Assembly: GCA_002293665.1 (NCBI GenBank)
Contig: DBDQ01000136.1
Span: 1 to 19,798, forward strand
Source: Alistipes sp. UBA928
GTDB taxonomy: Bacteria; Bacteroidota; Bacteroidia; Bacteroidales; Rikenellaceae
DNA length: 19,798 nt
Direction of reading: 5' to 3'
A program made the translations under genes and the position numbers. The notes below the pieces were generated by a model. That model did not search any database and was not told the DNA's origin. It saw only the letters and a program-made list of their open reading frames with translations. Shown in pieces: positions 1 to 6,661 of this stretch. The first letter of the stretch is position 1; every line of letters begins with the position of its first letter.

Positions 1-1290
1 CAAGTCCGGGCATTGCGGGTGATGCTGTCGGGCACGCACGAAGATATGGTACGCATTGAGGCCGCCGGACAACTCAATGAGTGGTGCGCCGACAGTTTGA
101 AATGGTTGCAGGACACGTTCGGCGCGGCGAATGTCGTGTCGGCAGATTTGCACCGCGACGAGAAGACCCCGCACATTCACGCGACTATCGTGCCGATTGT
201 CACCGGTGAGAAAAGAATAAAGCCGACCAACAAGCCGCCCGACCCCAACAAGAAAACCTATCGCAAACGCCCCGCGAACACCGTGCGCCTATGCGCCGAC
301 GATGTGATGACCCGCAAGAACCTTGAGCGGTTCCAAGATACCTATGCCGAACGGATGGCGAAATACGGTCTTGAGCGAGGCATTCGCGGTTCGGAGGCTC
401 GGCACATCACCACGCAACAGTACTATCGCGACCTCCACGCCAAAAATGAGGGTTTGCGAGAGGATATCGCCCATTTGGAGGAACATCGGGAGGCGGTGAC
501 GGAGCAAATTCAAGTTCTGCACGAACGCAAGGACGAGGCGCAAAGGGACTGTTCCGACCTTGACGAGTACCACCACCGCCGTAAACAGGAACTCGAAGAA
601 AAGGAGCGGCAAGCCCTTGCCCGTACCGAACAGGCCGCCGCAGAGAAACAACAAGCTGAGACCGAACTGGCCGGAAAGCAATCAGAACTCCAACGTGTAA
701 AGGGCGAACTGAAGACCGAAAAATTCAAAGGCTCGATGGCCGAGGCGGGGACGGCGGTCTTGGACGGCATCTCTTCCGCGCTCGGCACATCGAAAATCAA
801 GCGGCAACAGCAGGAAATTGAGTCGTTGCGTTCCGAAAACAACGCCCAGAAACAAGAGATTACCCGTTTAAACCAAACCATCGCCCGCGAACGGTCAGAG
901 AATCAAAAGACCACCGACGGCCTCCGCGCCGAACTCGACAAGATTCACGACCTGCTCCCCGACACCAAACCGCTCATCCGTATGGCCGACTACTGTCGCG
1001 ACATTGGTTTCACTGCCGAATTTACTAAACAGCTTGTAAATATGCAGACTGTTCACTTCTCCGGCAGTCTTTACTCCCACGAGTATTCGCGCCGTTTCGA
1101 GACCGACAATTCCGAGGCGCGTCTGGAGCGCGACCCCAAACGCCCCGGATTTTTCACCCTCCTCATCGACCGCATCCCGATCATCGACTGGTTCCGACAG
1201 AAATACGCCGACTTCCGACAAGCCATCGGAATTCCAATCAAACCGAAAGACGAACTGAATCTAAGTCGGGGCAGGAGTGTCGGTAGATAG
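1..1290 (+). CDS. MobV/Pre-family plasmid mobilization relaxase, 5'-truncated by window edge
   Basis: The frame is open from base 1, so the true start lies off the window and 429 residues remain. The fragment carries the relaxase signature HRDEKTPHIHA, the histidine-rich metal-binding motif of MobV/Pre enzymes, which nick oriT to start conjugative mobilization of plasmids and integrated elements. After the catalytic domain comes a long Glu/Gln/Lys-rich coiled coil (about residues 145-315), then a globular tail of roughly 110 residues. The N-terminal part of the relaxase domain is missing. The gene converges on the PNPOx gene (61 bases between stops). Its presence suggests that the left end of the window belongs to a mobilizable element, but no oriT, integrase or element end is visible. 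The family call is firm; whether the gene is intact upstream is unknown. Confidence 0.9.
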   Translation, partial: QVRALRVMLSGTHEDMVRIEAAGQLNEWCADSLKWLQDTFGAANVVSADLHRDEKTPHIHATIVPIVTGEKRIKPTNKPPDPNKKTYRKRPANTVRLCADDVMTRKNLERFQDTYAERMAKYGLERGIRGSEARHITTQQYYRDLHAKNEGLREDIAHLEEHREAVTEQIQVLHERKDEAQRDCSDLDEYHHRRKQELEEKERQALARTEQAAAEKQQAETELAGKQSELQRVKGELKTEKFKGSMAEAGTAVLDGISSALGTSKIKRQQQEIESLRSENNAQKQEITRLNQTIARERSENQKTTDGLRAELDKIHDLLPDTKPLIRMADYCRDIGFTAEFTKQLVNMQTVHFSGSLYSHEYSRRFETDNSEARLERDPKRPGFFTLLIDRIPIIDWFRQKYADFRQAIGIPIKPKDELNLSRGRSVGR

Positions 1291-1305
1291 CCCTTGCAAC
1301 AAACA

Positions 1306-1330
1306 CGGCGCACCTTTGCCGAGTGCGCCG
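1306..1330. terminator. Hairpin between convergent genes, possible weak terminator
   Basis: CGGCGCAC (1306-1313) and GTGCGCCG (1323-1330) form a perfect 8-bp inverted repeat around a 9-base loop, between the stops of the relaxase gene and the PNPOx gene. There is no clean T-tract on the plus side. On the minus side it is followed by a moderately T-rich TGTTTGTTG. It could end one or both transcripts. Confidence 0.4.
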
Positions 1331-1351
1331 AGATGATTGAGAGTCGGAGCG

Positions 1352-1759
1352 TTAGAACTTCACCGTCTTCTCGCCCTCGGTGAAACTGAAGGTAGTGACC
1401 TCTTCGGGTTCGATGTAGAACAGCTTGAAAATCGGATTGTCGGGGCCGCCGTATATGCCTTTAATCATAGGATTTTCGTCCAAAGCGCGGGTTTTCAACG
1501 CCAAATTCTCGGTGAAAATCGCACGACCATTCACCGACAACACGGGCGAGAAATTGGCCGGATGGACGCAAAACGACACCTGCGGATTGGCCTGCAACTG
1601 TTTGTAGACCGCTTTTTCGTTGCTCGTGCAGAAGTAAACGCGATTGCCTTCGATGAACAAAAACTGAAACACGCGAGTCCGAACCGCCATACCGTCCTGC
1701 GTTGCGAAAACGCCGTTGGGGTTGGCTTTCAAAATTTCTTCAAATCGTTTCATAATCAT
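1352..1759 (-). CDS. Pyridoxamine 5'-phosphate oxidase-like (FMN-binding split-barrel) protein
   Basis: A 135-residue cytoplasmic protein with the order of a PNPOx-like split barrel: an N-terminal helix (KRFEEILKANPNGVFATQDG), a strand reading RVFQFLFIEGNRVYFCTSNEK, then VSFCVHPANFSPVLSVNGRA. The family binds FMN or F420 and reduces small molecules; the substrate here cannot be read from sequence. It is the last gene of the leftward redox operon. Its ATG at 1759 overlaps the TGA of the DJ-1-like gene in a 4-base ATGA, which suggests translational coupling and fixes the start; an in-frame ATG six bases later (1753) is an alternative. It is too short to be a full PdxH, so a role in pyridoxal phosphate synthesis is unlikely. 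Confidence 0.85.
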   Translation of the reverse strand: MIMKRFEEILKANPNGVFATQDGMAVRTRVFQFLFIEGNRVYFCTSNEKAVYKQLQANPQVSFCVHPANFSPVLSVNGRAIFTENLALKTRALDENPMIKGIYGGPDNPIFKLFYIEPEEVTTFSFTEGEKTVKF

Positions 1760-2286
1760 TGTTTTTTGAGTGTTTTCAATACTTCCGGTAGCAGGGCGGG
1801 GATTGTGTTTTCGGTCTGGGCGGTGTAGAAATTTCCATCCACAACTGCCGCCTCATCGGTGGCGATGACGTTTTGCACCACGTTTTTGAGGAACGGATGC
1901 AATGCCACACGGCGACCACCCCCAATACCCGCACCATCGTAAAGCAACGCCACGGCACAATGTCCGACCATCGTTTTACCTGCCGCGTCGAACGCTTTCA
2001 TCACCGCCAACATATCCTGATTGTGGGCTGCGGCGGCATTTTCACCGAACTTGGGCATCGCGTCGCCGCAAGCGAATACCAGTGCGTCGTATTCGCTCTC
2101 ATGACCGCGCAGATTTGCCACGGTGTCATCGGTGGTGAGCGCAACGCCCGAATTTGTCTTTATGTTAGTAGTGGGGGCCACCGCGAAGGTGCGGAACGGG
2201 ATGCCGTTCTCGAAAAACGCCTCCAAATACTGAAACAGACCCGCCCCGTTGACGGGATTGACTACCAAAACTGCTGCTTTTTTCAT
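1756..2286 (-). CDS. DJ-1/PfpI-family (class I glutamine amidotransferase-like) protein
   Basis: 176 residues with a flavodoxin-like fold: a first strand KKAAVLVVNP, EYDALVFACGDAMPKFG in the middle, and a nucleophile-elbow segment TMVGHCAVALLYDGAG with the candidate reactive Cys110, followed by RRVALHP as in DJ-1/ThiJ/PfpI proteins. Members act as glyoxalases, deglycases, chaperones or amidotransferase-like enzymes; the activity here is unknown. I chose the ATG at 2286, where the family fold begins. An ATG at 2292 and a further in-frame start at 2313 are possible. The gene lies 41 bases after the peroxiredoxin-like gene and its stop overlaps the PNPOx start (ATGA), so all three are probably co-transcribed. 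A second cysteine, Cys73, sits in FACGD and could take part in redox chemistry. Confidence 0.85.
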   Translation of the reverse strand: MKKAAVLVVNPVNGAGLFQYLEAFFENGIPFRTFAVAPTTNIKTNSGVALTTDDTVANLRGHESEYDALVFACGDAMPKFGENAAAAHNQDMLAVMKAFDAAGKTMVGHCAVALLYDGAGIGGGRRVALHPFLKNVVQNVIATDEAAVVDGNFYTAQTENTIPALLPEVLKTLKKQ

Positions 2287-2327
2287 TGTCATTGAGTTTT
2301 TTAAATGTTGCAAATTACGAGTGAGGT

Positions 2328-2948
2328 TTAGATCAGATTTTCGAGTACCGCCATTAATAGTTTGCCTTTGATGCGGGAGTCGGCGGGAATGGCGGACGGG
2401 CGAATGTCCTCAAAGAGAATCTTACCTTCGCCGTTCACGACAAAGACCGAAGTGGCTGGCACGAAGCCCGTGTTTTTGCCGCCGGAGTGTTCGGTGAGGG
2501 TGGCAAGCATCCGCTCCTGCTGCTGCCAAGCCAAGCCCATTGCGACGGAGAGTTTGCCGTCCGCATCCGACCAAATCATAGAGGGCGGGACGTTGATTTT
2601 GTCGGCGGTGGTGCGGATGTGGGCCGAGTCATCCGGGCCGATGAAAGCTACGTTGTAGCCCAGTGCGTTGATTTTTGGGATGTTGGGCACGATCTCGGCA
2701 TTAAAATGGTTGATACAGTTGAAACACCAGTCGCCGCGATAGAATACGATGAGCGTCGGACGGCCGCCGATGATGCCGTGCAGCGATTTTGCGTTGTCGT
2801 TGCCGTCGGTCAGCGCGATGTCGGGCACGGTTTGGCCCACCTTGAGCGGGTTCACATCGTTTGCCGTGGGCGCGAATTGCGGTACTTGAGCGTTTGCTGC
2901 CGTCAGCCCGAAGGCCAAAACTGCGAGCGAAAGAATGATTTTTTTCAT
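2328..2948 (-). CDS. Exported peroxiredoxin-like / thioredoxin-fold (AhpC-TSA) protein
   Basis: 206 residues beginning with a cleavable Sec signal peptide (about 1-20, ending TAANA before QVPQ), so the mature protein should be periplasmic. Then come VGQTVPDIALTDG, typical of redoxins, and the redox motif FYRGDWCFNC with Cys75 and Cys78. The RGxWCxxC context resembles the peroxiredoxin-like subgroup of the AhpC/TSA superfamily rather than classic CGPC thioredoxins. It probably reduces peroxides or disulfides in the envelope, with an unknown electron donor. It is the first gene of the leftward operon and is divergent from the HxlR regulator across a 153-base intergene. A promoter box and a likely operator lie directly upstream. 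Confidence 0.87.
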   Translation of the reverse strand: MKKIILSLAVLAFGLTAANAQVPQFAPTANDVNPLKVGQTVPDIALTDGNDNAKSLHGIIGGRPTLIVFYRGDWCFNCINHFNAEIVPNIPKINALGYNVAFIGPDDSAHIRTTADKINVPPSMIWSDADGKLSVAMGLAWQQQERMLATLTEHSGGKNTGFVPATSVFVVNGEGKILFEDIRPSAIPADSRIKGKLLMAVLENLI

Positions 2949-2991
2949 GACTTTAGTAGTTATTAATGAGTGTTTGATTACCTTTGTGCCG

Positions 2992-3022
2992 CAAAGTTAC
3001 GATAGGTAACTAAACAAAACAA
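2992..3022 (-). promoter_or_regulatory. Bacteroidetes-type promoter of the peroxiredoxin operon
   Basis: On the minus strand, TAACTTTG (2999-2992) matches the Bacteroidetes -7 box TAnnTTTG. A TTG (3022-3020) lies 20 bases upstream as a -33 element. Transcription would start near 2987, giving a leader of about 39 bases before the ATG at 2948. The box overlaps the left arm of the GTTAC inverted repeat. Confidence 0.6.
2995..3011. promoter_or_regulatory. Inverted repeat AGTTAC-N5-GTAACT, candidate HxlR operator 1
   Basis: A perfect 6-bp inverted repeat with a 5-base spacer in the divergent intergene. Its left arm overlaps the predicted -7 box of the leftward promoter, as expected for a repressor site. 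HxlR proteins are dimeric winged-helix regulators that usually bind such palindromes near their own gene. The assignment to this regulator is inference. Confidence 0.5.
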
Positions 3023-3045
3023 GAGGGCACAGCGCGGTTATGTAA

Positions 3046-3061
3046 GTTACGCGCAGGTAAC
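3046..3061. promoter_or_regulatory. Inverted repeat GTTAC-N6-GTAAC, candidate HxlR operator 2
   Basis: A second copy of the same half-sites with a 6-base spacer, about 50 bases from the first and 40 bases upstream of the HxlR start codon. The recurrence of identical arms in one intergene suggests a true binding site, possibly for autoregulation. Confidence 0.45.
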
Positions 3062-3101
3062 AAATGCTGAATATCAACGATATTTACACGATAAAAAAAT
3101 T

Positions 3102-3473
3102 ATGAGTGAGATAAAAAATTTCCCGCCGAGCGAAAATTGTCCGATCCGTAATCTGCTTTGTCGATTGGGCGACAAATGGTCGATGTTGGTTTTGGTGTCG
3201 CTGAATGCCAACGGCGTAATGCGATTCAGCGATTTGCAACGCTCCATCGGCGACGTTTCGCAACGGATGCTGACGGTTACTTTGCGCTCGTTGGAGGCCG
3301 ACGGGTTGGTGAGCCGCACCATTTATCCCGAAGTGCCGCCCCGTGTGGAGTACGCCCTCACAGCGTCGGGCGAAAGCCTTATACCCCACACGAACGGCCT
3401 TGTCGGGTGGGCGCTGGAGAGCTTGCCCGGCATCGTGGAGTCTCGAAATTCCTTCAAAGCAGAAGAAATATGA
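3102..3473 (+). CDS. HxlR-family winged-helix transcriptional regulator
   Basis: 123 residues with the full HxlR pattern: NCPIRNLLCRLGDKWSMLVL at the N-terminus, RFSDLQRSIGDVSQRMLTVT as the recognition helix region, then LEADGLVSRTIYPEVPPRVE and YALTASGESL in the wing. The N-terminal Cys13, just before Pro, is at the place of the redox- and electrophile-sensing cysteine of Bacillus YodB/HypR-type members (established for those relatives, inferred here). It is divergent from the peroxiredoxin operon and shares an intergene with two GTTAC/GTAAC inverted repeats, so it probably controls both directions. Its TGA overlaps the ATG of the cation transporter (ATGA, 3470-3473), showing translational coupling. 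Confidence 0.92.
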   Translation: MSEIKNFPPSENCPIRNLLCRLGDKWSMLVLVSLNANGVMRFSDLQRSIGDVSQRMLTVTLRSLEADGLVSRTIYPEVPPRVEYALTASGESLIPHTNGLVGWALESLPGIVESRNSFKAEEI

Positions 3474-4276
3474 AACGGACAAAATTTCGGATAGATAAGA
3501 TGGATTGTCCGTGCGAGGAGAGCCTCCTGCGGATGAAGTTGCAGGAGAACGGGACGATTGCACGGCTCGATTTCGACCTCGCGGCGCGGACGCTCGATGT
3601 GATTCACAACGGCGACGAGGCGGCGATTGCGGCGGCTATCGACTCGCTCAATCTCGGCTCGCATCTGCTCGGAACGGATACGGAACGGGGCGATGAACTC
3701 GCCACGACAACCGCCGACAGCGATTCCCGTCAGCGCAAGGCTCTGTGGTGGGTGCTGGTAATCAATGCGGCGTTTTTCGCAATCGAAATCACGACCGGCC
3801 TGCTTTCCCGCTCGATGGGACTGATGGCCGACAGTCTCGATATGTTGGCCGACGCACTGGTCTACGGCATGAGTCTGATGGCGGTCGGGGCGGCGGTCGC
3901 ACGCAAAAAGAGGGTGGCGTTGTGGAGCGGCTTCCTGCAACTTCTGCTCGCCGCGCTCGGTCTGGCGGAGGTGGTTCGCCGTTTCACGGGGGCTGAAGTG
4001 ACGCCCGATTTTCGGACGATGATCGGGATTTCGTTGCTCGCACTCGCGGCCAACGCCATTTGTCTGTGGATTTTACAGCGAATGAAAAGCAACGACGCGC
4101 ATATTCGGGCGAGTGTGATTTTCTCGGCCAACGATGTGATAATCAACCTTGGAGTAATCGCCGCCGGGGGCCTCGTGTGGCTCCTCGACTCGAAACTGCC
4201 CGATCTTATCGTGGGGGTCATCGTGTTTTTGATAGTCATTCGTGGGGCGATGCGAATTTTGAAATTGGCGAAATAA
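3470..4276 (+). CDS. CDF-like cation transporter with N-terminal metal-binding-like domain
   Basis: 268 residues. An N-terminal segment of about 65 residues (FRIDKMDCPCEESLLRMKL) resembles a heavy-metal-associated fold with CPC (Cys13, Cys15) in place of CxxC. About six membrane helices follow (roughly 92-110, 115-140, 150-168, 182-203, 216-236, 245-262). TM2 carries ADSLDMLADAL with Asp124 and Asp128 spaced as in cation diffusion facilitators. The corresponding later helix reads IFSANDVIINLGV, with Asp222 but Phe218 where many CDFs have His. It probably exports a divalent metal; the ion is unknown. The ATG at 3470 overlaps the HxlR stop and was preferred to longer in-frame starts inside the regulator gene. 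There is no long cytoplasmic C-terminal CDF domain. Confidence 0.85.
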   Translation: MKRTKFRIDKMDCPCEESLLRMKLQENGTIARLDFDLAARTLDVIHNGDEAAIAAAIDSLNLGSHLLGTDTERGDELATTTADSDSRQRKALWWVLVINAAFFAIEITTGLLSRSMGLMADSLDMLADALVYGMSLMAVGAAVARKKRVALWSGFLQLLLAALGLAEVVRRFTGAEVTPDFRTMIGISLLALAANAICLWILQRMKSNDAHIRASVIFSANDVIINLGVIAAGGLVWLLDSKLPDLIVGVIVFLIVIRGAMRILKLAK

Positions 4277-4325
4277 AGCAATATAATCCCCTTGCCCGTT
4301 GTTCGCAAAGGTTTTGTTTTTCAAA

Positions 4326-4380
4326 GGATTGAGCAAGGTCGGTGCCGCTTCGCGGTCGCTCCGCAAACCTTGCACAATCC
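4326..4380. repeat. Long imperfect palindrome / stem-loop
   Basis: GGATTGAGCAAGGT (4326-4339) and ACCTTGCACAATCC (4367-4380) pair at 13 of 14 positions around a 27-base interior that itself contains CCGC-TTC-GCGG. There is no T-tract on either side that would make it a standard terminator. It resembles an extragenic palindrome or a structured RNA element. Confidence 0.6.
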
Positions 4381-4497
4381 ATCGAAAAACAAGTGCTGAA
4401 CGCTACCAACAGACAAAGGGACAGAGCGGCAAAACGACCGAAAAACCCGCGAAAACAAATAATTTCGAGTGGACGGAGCTATTACGGTAAGATTGCG

Positions 4498-4505
4498 TAT
4501 CTTTG
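4498..4505 (+). promoter_or_regulatory. -7 promoter box TATCTTTG
   Basis: An exact TAnnTTTG match, but no clear TTG at 19-21 bases upstream. If active it would give the hydrolase-rpiB mRNA a leader of about 135 bases containing the CCTAACA/TGTTAGG repeat. Confidence 0.4.
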
Positions 4506-4634
4506 TGCCCGACAGGGTTATTTGACAGCAATGCACCGCGAGAAACGGAAATAAGAACGGTTGCCAACTCGTTACCTAACACCTCTCAAAATCAATCTAA
4601 CTATCTGAAAATTCAAGATGTTAGGATTAAGTTA

Positions 4635-4642
4635 TATCTTTG
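4635..4642 (+). promoter_or_regulatory. -7 promoter box TATCTTTG abutting the hydrolase start codon
   Basis: An exact TAnnTTTG match ending only four bases before the ATG at 4647. Transcription from it would start at or very near the start codon, giving a leaderless mRNA. No -33 TTTG is visible at the proper distance. Confidence 0.4.
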
Positions 4643-4646
4643 CCGA

Positions 4647-5465
4647 ATGGAAAAATTCATCATAGCCGCAGGTGTCGCCCTGCGTATCGGCGACACCGGA
4701 AAAGCCCCGGAAAGCGACCGCACCGTTGTGTTGCTCCACGGCTACCTCGAGAATCTCGACATCTGGGACGACCTCACACCCCTGTTGCCGCCCCATGCAC
4801 GGGTGATCGCCCTCGACCTGCCCGGCCACGGCATCTCGGAGGTTCGCGGCCCGGTGCACACGATGGATTTTCTGGCCCGAGTGGTACACGATGCGCTGAC
4901 CGGCCTGGGTGTTGAGAAATGCACCGTCGTGGGCCACTCGATGGGCGGATATGTCGCCCTGGCGCTGGCCGCGGCGCACCCCGAAATTCTCAACGGGCTG
5001 GTGCTCCTCTCCTCGACTCCCAACGCCGACACCCCCGCGAAACACGAAGACCGCGAGCGCGAGATCGCCATCGTCGAGGGGGGCAAAAAAGAACTGCTGT
5101 CGCGCACGCAACCCGGCAAGGGGTTCGCGCCGCAGAACCGCAAAAAATTCGCCGACAGGATTGAGGACATGGCCGAACTCGTGATGCTCACCGAGGACGA
5201 AGGCATCACGGCGCTCCTACACGGAATGGCCGAACGTCGCGACATGAACGACATGCTGAGCGCACTGCCCGTGCCGCAACTCTTCATCCTCGGCCGCCAC
5301 GACGAGTACATCACGCCCGAAGTCGCCGACGCGATGATCGCCCGCCATCCCCGGGCGCACGTGACATGGCTTGAGGAGTCGGGCCACAACGGCCTCGTCG
5401 AGGAACCCCGCGCGGCAGCCGACGCGATACTCCGATTCATTGAAACTAACAATAATACCAAATAA
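4647..5465 (+). CDS. Alpha/beta-hydrolase fold protein
   Basis: 272 residues with a classic catalytic triad: nucleophile Ser98 in GHSMGG, Asp219 in LGRHDEY and His247 in EESGHNG. The HG oxyanion motif is VVLLHGYLEN at 27-36, and the DLPGHG loop is present. No signal peptide, so it is probably cytoplasmic. The substrate cannot be assigned; relatives include esterases, C-C bond hydrolases and haloperoxidase-like proteins. The start at 4647 keeps the first beta strand; the next Met is residue 73, too late. A longer in-frame start at 4503 would add 48 unlikely residues. rpiB follows after only three bases, so the two genes are almost certainly one transcription unit. Confidence 0.88.
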   Translation: MEKFIIAAGVALRIGDTGKAPESDRTVVLLHGYLENLDIWDDLTPLLPPHARVIALDLPGHGISEVRGPVHTMDFLARVVHDALTGLGVEKCTVVGHSMGGYVALALAAAHPEILNGLVLLSSTPNADTPAKHEDREREIAIVEGGKKELLSRTQPGKGFAPQNRKKFADRIEDMAELVMLTEDEGITALLHGMAERRDMNDMLSALPVPQLFILGRHDEYITPEVADAMIARHPRAHVTWLEESGHNGLVEEPRAAADAILRFIETNNNTK

Positions 5466-5468
5466 GTT

Positions 5469-5918
5469 ATGAAAAAAATAGCGATTGCCTCCGACCACGC
5501 CGGTTACGAACTGAAAGAGTTTCTCGTGGGCTATCTGTCGTCGCTCGACTACGACGTTTTCGACTTCGGGTGCTACTCACCTGAGCCCTGCGACTATCCC
5601 GATCTGGGCCATCCGCTCGCCGCGGCCGTAGCTAAAGGTGAGTTCGAACGCGGCATCTCGGTGTGCGGCTCGGGCGTGGGCATCAGCATCACTGTCAACC
5701 GCCACGCCGGAGTCCGGGGCGCCCTCTGCTGGGAACCGACTATTGCAGAGTTGGGCCGCAAGCACAACGACGCCAACGTGTTGTGTCTGCCCGCACGTTT
5801 CATGGACAACGCCACTGCCTGCCGCACGGTTGATGTGTTTCTCGATACCGCCTTCGAAGGTGGCCGCCACCTGTGCCGCATCCAGAAGATCGACGCGCCG
5901 ACAGAGGCTAATTCGTGA
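5469..5918 (+). CDS. rpiB: Ribose-5-phosphate isomerase B
   Basis: 149 residues of the RpiB/LacAB family, which interconverts ribose-5-phosphate and ribulose-5-phosphate in the cytoplasmic pentose-phosphate pathway. Visible signatures are IASDHAGYELK at the N-terminus (Asp9, His10), the catalytic-loop cysteine Cys66 in SVCGSGVGI, NRHAGVRGALC around residue 80, and RKHNDANVLCLPAR with His99. The length fits the family. It follows the hydrolase by three bases and overlaps the convergent HAD gene by 11 bases (5908-5918). A LacA/LacB-type galactose-6-phosphate isomerase is the other option, but the single-gene arrangement and Cys66 favour RpiB. Confidence 0.93.
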   Translation: MKKIAIASDHAGYELKEFLVGYLSSLDYDVFDFGCYSPEPCDYPDLGHPLAAAVAKGEFERGISVCGSGVGISITVNRHAGVRGALCWEPTIAELGRKHNDANVLCLPARFMDNATACRTVDVFLDTAFEGGRHLCRIQKIDAPTEANS

Positions 5919-6570
5919 GCGCGTCGAGCGCGGCAATATCGAGGCCCGCGAAGTCGGCAACGGTGAGGACGACGCCGGGGGTGGAGGATAGGATCGCCTC
6001 GTCGATGGTGGTCGACAGCACCACCACCTCGATCCCCGCGGCACGGGCCGCCTGAATGCCCGCCACCGCGTCCTCGAATACGAGGCACTCGCCGGCCGTC
6101 AGACCGAGCTTCGACAGGGCCAGCAGATATATCTCGGGATCGGGCTTGGCGCGCCGCACCATGTCGACATTCACCACGGCGTCGAAATAGTGGCGAATCC
6201 CGAGACCGTCGAAAACGAAGTCGACATTGGCGATCGGGGCCGACGAGCCCACCGCCATCTTCACTCCGCGTGCACGCAGCGCATCGAGGAACGCAATAAG
6301 TCCACGGGCCGGAGCGAGCATCGGGGCGTACATCTCGCGATAGATAGCCTCTTTCTCGGCCCCAAGCACGTCGGTGCCCACGCGCTGCACCACGTCGGCG
6401 GGAAATATCTCCCTGAATATTTGATCGTTGCCCTTGCCGGCCATCCCCAGCACCGTGTAGATGTCGACCGGGGCGCCGTAGCGGCGCGCAATGGCGGCAA
6501 AAGCCTCCATGTGTATCTTCATATTGTCGACCAGGACGCCGTCCATGTCGAATATCGCTCCTTTCAGCAT
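5908..6570 (-). CDS. HAD-superfamily subfamily IA phosphatase (beta-phosphoglucomutase-like)
   Basis: 220 residues with all HAD motifs: motif I FDMDGVLVDN (Asp8 nucleophile, Asp10), an alpha-helical cap at about 17-85, motif II VGSSAP, motif III lysine in RAKPDPEIY and motif IV FEDAVAGIQAA. The cap and the DMDGVLVD form place it with beta-phosphoglucomutase, sugar-phosphatase and phosphoglycolate-phosphatase-like enzymes; the substrate is not determined. It is transcribed toward rpiB, with an 11-base tail-to-tail overlap of the coding ends. Its start is 91 bases from the divergent GIN-domain gene. A TATCTTCG stretch on the minus strand near 6600 is a possible near-match promoter box. Confidence 0.88.
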   Translation of the reverse strand: MLKGAIFDMDGVLVDNMKIHMEAFAAIARRYGAPVDIYTVLGMAGKGNDQIFREIFPADVVQRVGTDVLGAEKEAIYREMYAPMLAPARGLIAFLDALRARGVKMAVGSSAPIANVDFVFDGLGIRHYFDAVVNVDMVRRAKPDPEIYLLALSKLGLTAGECLVFEDAVAGIQAARAAGIEVVVLSTTIDEAILSSTPGVVLTVADFAGLDIAALDALTN

Positions 6571-6630
6571 GTCTCGTGACGTGTTTTAAAATTCGGGGGC
6601 GAAGATACCACAAAATATCGTAAAAATACG

Positions 6631-6638
6631 TATCTTTG
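6631..6638 (+). promoter_or_regulatory. -7 promoter box of the GIN-rex-FAD synthetase operon
   Basis: TATCTTTG, an exact TAnnTTTG match, lies 23 bases before the ATG at 6662, a usual spacing. The -33 element is not recognisable at 20 bases upstream. Confidence 0.5.
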
Positions 6639-6661
6639 CTCGACACAAACATTTCTATATC

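Larger units (their letters stand above)
4277..4646. other. 370-base non-coding stretch between accessory and housekeeping genes
   Basis: No convincing gene. It holds a long imperfect palindrome (4326-4380), a TATCTTTG box (4498-4505), a 7-bp inverted repeat CCTAACA/TGTTAGG (4575-4581 and 4619-4625), and a second TATCTTTG box (4635-4642) just before the hydrolase start. Open frames here are short, do not resemble known proteins and lack good starts. A structured RNA or the edge of an inserted element is possible. Confidence 0.6.

Noticed and set aside
2979..2986. TACCTTTG on the plus strand as a promoter for the HxlR gene
   Set aside because: It matches the -7 box but has no -33 partner and lies over 110 bases from the start. 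The same region is better explained by the minus-strand promoter. It is kept as a weak possibility only.
1306..4505. Direct repeats marking an element insertion (att sites) between the relaxase end and the hydrolase promoter
   Set aside because: The only repeated string I saw, TAyCTTTGTGCC, is a promoter box shared by two sites and not a convincing target duplication.
4531..4554. A seven-codon mini-ORF (MHREKRK) in the hydrolase leader, possible leader peptide
   Set aside because: Too short to support, no amino-acid bias related to the downstream genes, and no attenuator structure attached.
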